Positions 9,119-15,091 of a stretch of 64,000 nt of DNA are shown piece by piece. A program made the position numbers and the translations under genes. Position 1 is the stretch's first letter. Each line of letters begins with the position of its first letter. Below the pieces are notes generated by a model. That model searched no databases and was not told the origin of the DNA. It was given only the letters and a program-made list of their open reading frames with translations. The DNA comes from Massilia aurea (GTDB lineage Bacteria > Pseudomonadota > Gammaproteobacteria > Burkholderiales > Burkholderiaceae_D): the NCBI RefSeq assembly GCF_014200505.1, contig NZ_JACHBX010000003.1, forward strand, positions 620,001 through 684,000, in the 5' to 3' direction.

Positions 9119-9535
9119 TCAGGCGGTCGGCGGCACCGTCGCGAACGAGTAGAACACGCGGAACGGGACCTTCTTTTCGGCCCAGAATTCGGCCGCATCG
9201 CGAAATACGTCAAGCAGGTTTTCGCGCGCTTCCTTGTCGAACTTCTGGGCGCTTGGCAGCTGCTCCAGCACCACGATGAAGCCCGGCTGTGGGCCTGCTT
9301 CGTGGACAGTTTCAGTCAGGCATTTGCGCAGCGCATCGAAGTTCTTGCTGCAGGGCTTGGGGAAGTAAAATTGTTCGCCGATGCGGGCGCAGACTTGTTG
9401 CTTGGTGAGCGTATTGGCGCAATGTGCGTACAGAAAATGATGTCCGAGTTGCCCCGCCTCCTGTTGCAGATCGCCAACGTTAAACGCGCGGATCGCTTGC
9501 ACAATATTCGGCGCCACTCTCATCAACAAACTCAT
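9119..9535 (-). CDS. Barstar-like ribonuclease inhibitor family protein
   Basis: A 138-residue protein whose central and C-terminal parts follow the barstar pattern. FPKPCSKNFDALRKCLTETV corresponds to barstar's YGENLDALWDCLTGWV, and the next strand and helix are FIVVLEQLPS...ENLLDVFRDAAEFW. Barstar binds the secreted RNase barnase. No barnase-like gene is visible nearby, so this is either an orphan inhibitor or a protein with a different partner. The ATG at 9535 has GAGG 6 bp upstream; the longer ORF to 9730 has no such signal. It lies upstream of purN on the same strand. Confidence 0.8.
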   Translation of the reverse strand: MSLLMRVAPNIVQAIRAFNVGDLQQEAGQLGHHFLYAHCANTLTKQQVCARIGEQFYFPKPCSKNFDALRKCLTETVHEAGPQPGFIVVLEQLPSAQKFDKEARENLLDVFRDAAEFWAEKKVPFRVFYSFATVPPTA

Positions 9536-9920
9536 TTTTTCCTCAAGTTGACCTGTCAATAACGCGCCATCGCGCAACCTGTCGCGACGCCATGGGGCGT
9601 TGCTGCCGCTTACCTCGCTGTCGTTGCTATACGCCAATAAGTCCATGATTTGTGTAAGGGTAACGTTTTGTGGTATTGGAAGCAACCCAAATGTGCATTG
9701 CGAATAGTCATTTGTAAGAATCAGTACCACCTTGACTGCCTCAAAAACAAGGCGAATCGGGCTGATTCATTCTGGCGCGCTTCAACTGCGTCGCCATCGG
9801 CTGTTACATTTTGTTGCCACGGGGACTCGATGCGTTTTTGCGATCGGCGTACTATCAAGACTTGAACGCAGACTGTATTTATTGTCTCAACCAACGTCGC
9901 ACCACTGAACGAGGACCATC

Positions 9921-10466
9921 ATGAAATTCCAAGCCAAACTGATCATCGCAGCCCTGGGTGTGGCCACCCTGCCGCTGGCACAGGCTGCCGACTTTGAAGA
10001 TTTCGGCCGGGTGGTGCGCGTCGAGCCACGCGTCGAGCAAGTTCGCACCCCGCGCCAGGAGTGCCGTACCGAATACGTGCAAGTGCCGGTGCAGCAAGAG
10101 CGCAACGCAGGCGGCACGATCGTCGGCGGTATCGCCGGCGCGCTGCTCGGCAGCCAGATCGGCGGCGGCAACGGCAAAGTGGCTGCGTCGGCGGCTGGCG
10201 CCATCGCCGGCGCGATGGTGGGCGACCGCGTCCAGAACAATGGCCGTCAGGGCAGCAGCGTGCAAGAACAAGCCGTGCAGCAATGCCGCACCGTGGAAGC
10301 CATCGAATCGCGTACTGCCGGCTACAACGTGACCTACGAATACCGTGGCCAGAATTACACGTCGCTGATGCGCAATGACCCGGGCAACCGCGTGCGCCTG
10401 CGCGTGTCGGTCCAGCCACTGGACAGCTACGACGACGGCCAGGCCTACAGCCAGTACCAGCGCTAA
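9921..10466 (+). CDS. Glycine-zipper 2TM-domain surface/lipoprotein-like protein
   Basis: A 181-residue exported protein. The signal peptide (about 1-22) ends ...PLAQAAD, with signal peptidase I-like cleavage and no lipobox. A Cys/Arg-rich segment follows (PRQECRTEYVQVP). Then comes a Gly-zipper double helix, GGTIVGGIAGALLGSQIGGG with ASAAGAIAGAMVGD, as in the Rickettsia 17-kDa antigen family. The C-terminal half (VTYEYRGQNYTSLMRNDPG) matches the tail of the same envelope-protein group. The role is probably in envelope organisation and is not specific. A hairpin follows the stop. Confidence 0.85.
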   Translation: MKFQAKLIIAALGVATLPLAQAADFEDFGRVVRVEPRVEQVRTPRQECRTEYVQVPVQQERNAGGTIVGGIAGALLGSQIGGGNGKVAASAAGAIAGAMVGDRVQNNGRQGSSVQEQAVQQCRTVEAIESRTAGYNVTYEYRGQNYTSLMRNDPGNRVRLRVSVQPLDSYDDGQAYSQYQR

Positions 10467-10485
10467 GATTCGTCATTCAGGAACA

Positions 10486-10512
10486 ACAACGCGGCCCCGG
10501 TGGCCGCGTTGT
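10486..10512 (+). terminator. GC-rich stem-loop after the glycine-zipper gene
   Basis: A perfect 11-bp stem, ACAACGCGGCC / GGCCGCGTTGT, with a 5-nt loop sits 20 bp after the stop. There is no T-tract, so a terminator role is only likely. Confidence 0.55.
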
Positions 10513-10596
10513 CGTATGCAGGGTGCGGATCGTGGACCGAGCTTGCGCTGTGGGAACGCAACCGCCGATAATAGGGCGATTCCATCAGGCAGTCTT

Positions 10597-11379
10597 ATGC
10601 TCATCAAACGCAAATCCATCGAACAGGCCGAATCGTCGCGCCGCCCTTCCCGCAAGCCCAAGTACGCGCCCGTCACGCTGTCCGAACAGGAAGGCGTACG
10701 CTACCTGCATTTCGGCACCGAATGGGTCCAGGGCGCCATGCGCATCCGCAAGCCCGACTGGCCGGAACTCGAGTACGCCCAGCAGATGATGGCCTGGATG
10801 CTGTTCATCGAGTCGCCACGCGCCATCGTCCAGCTCGGCCTGGGCGCAGCCACGATGACCAAGTTCTGCTACCGCCAGTTTCCCGAGGCAACCGTCACCG
10901 CCATTGAACTGAACCCGTCGGTGATCGCCATCTGCAACTCGATGTTCAAGCTGCCGGGCCTGGACGAGCGCCTGACCGTGCTCGAGATGGATGCGCTGGA
11001 CTTCGTCGAGGACCCGGAGCATCACAACGCGTTCGACGTATTCCAATGCGACCTCTACGACGCCACCGCGCGCGGCCCCGTGCTCGACACGCCCGAGTTC
11101 TACGTGGCCTGCGCCAATTGCCTGACCGACGACGGCATCATGACCGTCAACCTGTTTGGCGACCACCCGAGCTTTGCCAAGAACCTCAAGGCCATGAAGT
11201 TCGCCTTCGGCCACGTACTGTGCCTGCCCGAAGTGCACGATGGTAATGTGGTCGCGCTCTGCTTCAAGACGCGCCCCACGCTCGACGAGGACGCGCTGAC
11301 CAAACGGGCAGCGCAGATCAAACTCCAGACCAAGCTGCCCGCCGCGTCCTGGGTCAAGGGATTGTTCACCACCGATTGA
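10597..11379 (+). CDS. Spermidine synthase-like class I methyltransferase-fold protein
   Basis: A 260-residue protein with the polyamine-synthase fold. VQLGLGAATMTKFCYRQFP is the nucleotide-binding loop region, VTAIELNPSVIAIC the acidic ribose-binding strand, and VFQCDLYDATARGP the catalytic-loop region. The classical aminopropyltransferase motif (GGGDG, then YDxxxxD) is only loosely kept. It may not be a true spermidine synthase. Similar short proteins are annotated 'spermidine synthase' or 'methyltransferase-like'. The ATG at 10597 follows the end of the previous gene. The ATPase gene begins 16 bp after its stop. Confidence 0.75.
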   Translation: MLIKRKSIEQAESSRRPSRKPKYAPVTLSEQEGVRYLHFGTEWVQGAMRIRKPDWPELEYAQQMMAWMLFIESPRAIVQLGLGAATMTKFCYRQFPEATVTAIELNPSVIAICNSMFKLPGLDERLTVLEMDALDFVEDPEHHNAFDVFQCDLYDATARGPVLDTPEFYVACANCLTDDGIMTVNLFGDHPSFAKNLKAMKFAFGHVLCLPEVHDGNVVALCFKTRPTLDEDALTKRAAQIKLQTKLPAASWVKGLFTTD

Positions 11380-11395
11380 TTTGCCAAGGGCCACC

Positions 11396-13192
11396 GTGAA
11401 CGCCATCCCGCAAAAACCCGCCAGTCTGCGCAAGCTCGACCTGCAATCGATTTTTTCGTGGCTGCTGGCCGACGGGATCGTCACGAAGGACAACGTCAAG
11501 GCCCAGTTCGCCCAGGCCCAGGGCATTCTCAAGAATGCACCCGGTGCGATGCACCCGCTCACGGCGGTGGCGCAATGCAAGCTGGTTTCGGAATTGCCGC
11601 CCCATCGCCTGCTCACGCTGGACGTGCTGACCGAATGGTGCGCCGCCAAGGTCGGCCTGCCTTTCATCCGCATCGATCCGCTCAAGATCGATTTCACGAA
11701 AGTGGCCGATGTGATGTCGGCCGGCTACGCGGCGCGCTTCAATATCCTGCCGGTGGAAATGACGGCCACGACACTGGTGGTGGCCACGGCCGATCCGGCG
11801 CTGACCGAATGGGAAGCCGAGATCGCGAAAGTCGCCCGGCGCCGCATCGAACTGGTGCTGGCCAATCCGCTCGACATCGCCCAGTACATTTCGCAATTCT
11901 TTGCGCTGGCCAAGTCGATCCGCGACGCCAACCGCAGCAGCGGGCAAGACGTCGCGATGCGCAACAACTTCGAGCAGCTGGTCGAAATGGGCAAGGCGAA
12001 CAAGCAGTTCGACGCCAATGACCAGCACATCGTCAATATCGTCGACTGGCTATGGGGTTACGCCTTCGAGCAGCGCGCCTCGGACATTCACCTGGAACCC
12101 AAACGCGAATTTGCTGTCGTACGGTTTCGCATCGACGGCGTGCTGCACCAGGTCTACCAGGTTCCGGCCGTGGTCATGATTGCGATGACGGCGCGGATCA
12201 AATTGCTGGGGCGGATGGACGTGATCGAAAAACGCCGCCCGCAAGATGGCCGCATCAAAACCCGCACCGCCGGCGGCCAGGAAGTCGAATTGCGCCTGTC
12301 GACGATGCCCACCGCGTTCGGGGAAAAGCTCGTGATGCGTATTTTCGACCCTGAAGTCGTCGTCAAGACATTGCCCGAGCTGGGCTTTCCGGCTGACGAC
12401 GCCCTGCGCTGGGATCGCCTGACCAAGCGCCCGCACGGCATCATCCTCGTGACCGGCCCGACGGGCTCGGGCAAGACGACGACGCTGTACACGACGCTCA
12501 AGGCGCTGGCGACGAGCGAAGTCAATGTCTGCACGGTAGAAGACCCGATCGAGATGGTCGAACCAGCCTTCAACCAGATGCAGGTGCAGCCGGGGATCGA
12601 TTTGTCGTTCGCCGATGGCGTGCGCTCACTGATGCGCCAGGACCCGGACATCATCATGGTCGGCGAGATCCGCGACCTGCCGACAGCCGAGATGGCGATC
12701 CAGGCCGCGCTCACCGGACACCTGGTGTTCTCGACGCTGCACACGAACGACGCGCCATCGGCGGTGATGCGCCTGATCGAACTGGGCGTGCCGGATTACC
12801 TGCTCGAGGCGACATTGATCGGCGTGATGGCCCAGCGCCTGGTACGCACGCTCTGCCCTGCCTGCAAGACGCCCGGTGGCGAGTTGAGCGACGATGTGTG
12901 GGACAGCGTTGGGGGTGCGTGGAAGATTCCGAAGCCGGCGGTCGTGTACCGGCCCATTGGTTGCCCGGAATGCCGACAGACCGGATACCGGGGGCGGACC
13001 GGGATTTATGAGCTGTTGAGCGTGAGCGAGGGGTTTGGCAAGCTGATGCGGGGTGCGGGCGATCTGGTCGCGCTGCGCCAGCAGAGTGTTCTCGATGGCA
13101 TGAAGCCGCTGCGCATTGCCGGCGCCATGAAGGTGGTCGAAGGCGTGACCACGGCGGACGAAGTGCTGAAAGTGACGTCGGCGTTGTCTTGA
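11396..13192 (+). CDS. GspE/PulE/PilB family secretion or pilus ATPase
   Basis: A 598-residue AAA-type secretion ATPase. It has an N-terminal MshEN/T2SSE-N domain and a central domain with EQRASDIHLEP. The motor carries Walker A GPTGSGKTTTLYTTL, an Asp box region, Walker B DPDIIMVGEIRDL and the His box HLVFSTLHTNDA. A C-terminal zinc tetra-cysteine unit (CPACK ... CPECRQTGYRGRTGIYEL) is present. Such ATPases power type II secretion or type IV pilus assembly from the cytoplasmic face. No other gsp or pil gene lies here, so its machine is unknown. The GTG at 11396 is chosen because AAGGG precedes it by 5 bp; the in-frame TTG at 11381 lacks a signal. Confidence 0.88.
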   Translation: MNAIPQKPASLRKLDLQSIFSWLLADGIVTKDNVKAQFAQAQGILKNAPGAMHPLTAVAQCKLVSELPPHRLLTLDVLTEWCAAKVGLPFIRIDPLKIDFTKVADVMSAGYAARFNILPVEMTATTLVVATADPALTEWEAEIAKVARRRIELVLANPLDIAQYISQFFALAKSIRDANRSSGQDVAMRNNFEQLVEMGKANKQFDANDQHIVNIVDWLWGYAFEQRASDIHLEPKREFAVVRFRIDGVLHQVYQVPAVVMIAMTARIKLLGRMDVIEKRRPQDGRIKTRTAGGQEVELRLSTMPTAFGEKLVMRIFDPEVVVKTLPELGFPADDALRWDRLTKRPHGIILVTGPTGSGKTTTLYTTLKALATSEVNVCTVEDPIEMVEPAFNQMQVQPGIDLSFADGVRSLMRQDPDIIMVGEIRDLPTAEMAIQAALTGHLVFSTLHTNDAPSAVMRLIELGVPDYLLEATLIGVMAQRLVRTLCPACKTPGGELSDDVWDSVGGAWKIPKPAVVYRPIGCPECRQTGYRGRTGIYELLSVSEGFGKLMRGAGDLVALRQQSVLDGMKPLRIAGAMKVVEGVTTADEVLKVTSALS

Positions 13193-13247
13193 GTAGTTCT
13201 TCGCAGAAATTTATGCGAGAGGCCTAGCGCGATGCCGGATCGCCCGC

Positions 13248-13253
13248 TATAAT
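13248..13253 (+). promoter_or_regulatory. -10 element of tRNA-Lys copy 1
   Basis: A consensus TATAAT lies 12 bp upstream of the first tRNA base. No convincing -35 is visible at 17 bp. Confidence 0.6.
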
Positions 13254-13264
13254 GCTGCCTCCTT

Positions 13265-13340
13265 GGGTCGTTAGCTCAGCTGGTAGAGCAGCGGACTTTT
13301 AATCCGTTGGTCGCAGGTTCGAATCCCGCACGGCCTACCA
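13265..13340 (+). tRNA. tRNA-Lys(TTT), copy 1
   Basis: A 76-nt cloverleaf beginning GGGTCGTTAGCTCAGC, with anticodon loop CTTTTAA (anticodon TTT), T-arm GGTTCGAATCC and encoded CCA. The acceptor stem includes G-U pairs at positions 1:72 and 4:69. It is identical over 76 nt to the copy at 25411. Its 3' part plus six flanking bases (13295-13346) is repeated at 14329-14380, which marks it as an integration site. Confidence 0.97.
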
Positions 13341-13346
13341 AGAATT
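13295..13346 (+). repeat. Attachment-site repeat, left copy (attL)
   Basis: This 52-bp direct repeat runs from the tRNA-Lys anticodon arm to six bases past CCA (AGAATT). It is identical to 14329-14380. The six flanking bases are not shared with tRNA-Lys copy 2 (AAGATT), so the repeat belongs to copy 1. Confidence 0.85.
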
Positions 13347-13353
13347 ATCAAGG

Positions 13354-13386
13354 AAGCCCACGAATTCACGTTCGTGGGCTTTTTTG
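13354..13386 (+). terminator. Terminator after tRNA-Lys copy 1
   Basis: The stem AGCCCACGAA / TTCGTGGGCT with a 6-nt loop is followed by five T, 14 bp after CCA. It lies inside the inserted element, so it was brought in by it. Confidence 0.88.
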
Positions 13387-13389
13387 TTT

Positions 13390-13407
13390 CTGGTCGCTCT
13401 CTGGTCG
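13390..13407 (+). repeat. 18-bp direct repeat inside the tRNA-Lys insertion, copy A
   Basis: CTGGTCGCTCTCTGGTCG occurs here and again at 14148-14165. It contains an internal CTGGTCG duplication. It may be an integrase arm-type binding site; this is inferred from its position near the attachment repeat. Confidence 0.5.
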
Positions 13408-13523
13408 CAGAGAAATCAGTCCTTCGCCCGTCCCTCCCAAACGGTAAGCTGCCCCGCCACCACGATCTGCGTGGAGAAGCAAGGCCAGAGGCGTCAGCCA
13501 GCGCGGTGCCTGCCATGCCACGC

Positions 13524-14024
13524 TTACGTGATCAGTAAGAATTCGGTGTCGCCGATGTTTTCGCTTAGTTCTTCGCGCCAGTAGTGAGGGACATTCACTG
13601 CACGCCATGACACTCCCTGCGGCGGCGCCCGGCGATTCGCGTGGAATCGCCCACGCATGGTGACGACGACGCTGCCCGGATGGGGCCACCCAGTATCCGA
13701 GATCGAGACAATCCAGTTGCCAGCCGCGAGCTCCTTGATCAGAGCGCTGCGCAGTCCGGCGGGCAGGCGCCATGCCAGGTTAAGCCAGCCGTGCTCATCC
13801 GTTGGTCCCCCTTGTTCCAGCAGGGCGATCATGGCTGAATGTTCCTTGGCAAGGCGCGAGGGCTGCCAAGCGTCTGGCGGCGTACAGTCGAAAATCTGGG
13901 AATCGCCTACGCTTTTGTTTTTCCACATACGAGTTCTGCCACTGTCGATGTGTTCTCGGCCGAATTCTGCCCCGCAATCGGTCACGTTATACATTTGCTT
14001 GATAGCGCAAAGATAGCATCTCAA
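13524..14024 (-). CDS. Hypothetical protein inside the 1.03-kb tRNA-Lys insertion
   Basis: An ORF of up to 166 residues and the only sizeable one between the two attachment repeats. The C-terminal half looks protein-like, with alternating hydrophobic strands (LAAGNWIVSISDTGWPHPGS, VVVTMRGRFH) and a PHYWREEL segment. No known family is recognised. The start is unsettled: 14024, 13994 and 13928 (MWKNKSV) are in frame, and none has a strong Shine-Dalgarno. No signal peptide or membrane segment is visible. It is probably element cargo. Confidence 0.45.
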   Translation of the reverse strand: MRCYLCAIKQMYNVTDCGAEFGREHIDSGRTRMWKNKSVGDSQIFDCTPPDAWQPSRLAKEHSAMIALLEQGGPTDEHGWLNLAWRLPAGLRSALIKELAAGNWIVSISDTGWPHPGSVVVTMRGRFHANRRAPPQGVSWRAVNVPHYWREELSENIGDTEFLLIT

Positions 14025-14147
14025 TCAGTTTTACTACTGAAGACCTTACTTCATGGTGAACCGGTGTGCAGGTGTGCAAATGTGCAAATGTGGGCACTCT
14101 TCATCAAGCACAGTCTGACTCGCGCGCTGCGCAAAGGAAAATGCCGT

Positions 14148-14165
14148 CTGGTCGCTCTCTGGTCG
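14148..14165 (+). repeat. 18-bp direct repeat inside the tRNA-Lys insertion, copy B
   Basis: The second copy of CTGGTCGCTCTCTGGTCG (first at 13390), in the same orientation, 164 bp before the right attachment repeat. Confidence 0.5.
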
Positions 14166-14328
14166 GGACCACGTCCAATAACTTCCGGGATTGTCCATCA
14201 CCGTCAAGGTTTGGGCAATTCGCAGGAGACGTTGCCGATCAGCGATAGCTCTGACAGGTAAAGGACATCCCGGGCGGGACGATTTACGATCGCCCAACGA
14301 AGCCGGTACAATAGCGTCCGGTTCAGGC

Positions 14329-14380
14329 ACTTTTAATCCGTTGGTCGCAGGTTCGAATCCCGCACGGCCTACCAAGAATT
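14329..14380 (+). repeat. Attachment-site repeat, right copy (attR): 3' fragment of tRNA-Lys
   Basis: It is identical to 13295-13346 and holds the anticodon-loop to CCA half of tRNA-Lys plus AGAATT. The 5' half of the tRNA is missing (replaced by GTTCAGGC), so it is not a functional tRNA. This is the usual scar of tyrosine-recombinase integration at a tRNA 3' end. Confidence 0.85.
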
Positions 14381-14394
14381 TGTTGTTGCAATGA

Positions 14395-14425
14395 AGGCGT
14401 TACGAGAAATCGTGACGCCTTTTTT
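14395..14425 (+). terminator. Terminator after the tRNA-Lys fragment
   Basis: The stem AGGCGTTACG / CGTGACGCCT (one mismatch) is followed by TTTTT. It is probably the original terminator of tRNA-Lys copy 1 before insertion. Confidence 0.75.
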
Positions 14426-14447
14426 GTATCCGTAGCAGTCCACTCTT

Positions 14448-14826
14448 TTACCTATTATGCCGTACTTGAGACACGCAACAGCCGTCCACTACGGCCGCAT
14501 GACGCGCCATGTGCGCCGGTGCCAAGTGCGCGTACCGCCGCACCATGGCCACCGATTTCCAACCGCGCATCTCCTGCAGGTCATACAAGGGCGTGCCGTT
14601 TTGGATCAGCGAGCTAGCCCAGGTGTGCCGCAAGCCGTGCCAACGGAATTCGGCAATTCCTGCGCGCTTGAGGGCATTCCGCCAGACCTTCGTGTTCACG
14701 TACCTGACCGGTGTGCCTTCATACGTGAAGACGCGCCCTGGCTGCGAAACTGGACTGGAAAAGGCCGGCCGTAAAGCGACGTCATGTAGCTGCAACCCAC
14801 CGCTGGCGCGAGGTTGATCAGGTCGT
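14448..14826 (-). pseudogene. Truncated tyrosine-recombinase (phage-type) integrase, C-terminal remnant
   Basis: About 120 codons encode the C-terminal catalytic part of a tyrosine integrase. The sequence starts around [18 protein letters not shown]. The box II motif is [11 protein letters not shown] (HxxR), then [14 protein letters not shown] with the nucleophile Tyr. The box I Arg, core-binding and arm-binding domains are missing; upstream codons do not look like an integrase in any frame. It points toward the tRNA-Lys fragment. It is presumably the dead integrase of an element that used this tRNA. Confidence 0.82.
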
Positions 14827-15091
14827 CTTCCGACCGGAGCGGCTGTCGGCTAGGTGCCCTTGCGACAGCGATCCTGGCAATCGTTTGCTCTTGCCGTCTC
14901 AGGTTTTTCGCCATTGCCAAGCCCGCCTTTTCGATCGATCCGAGAGAACTACCGTGAGGAAAACTTTAAACATGGCGCAGAGAAACGTATTGATTCTGGT
15001 CAATTGCAGCTTGGCGACATCGGAGTAACGTAGCCGCTGGACAATTTCCTCTTGCGCTACGGCGATGCCGAGCGGCCACCGGAGGCAGTCA

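Noticed and set aside
11396-13192. A type II secretion or pilus cluster around the GspE-like ATPase
   Set aside because: Neighbours are unrelated; only the ATPase is present.
14046-14375. Minus-strand ORF beginning VGRAGFEPATNGLK
   Set aside because: This peptide is the reverse-strand reading of the tRNA-Lys 3' half. The remainder has no codon signal or start signal.
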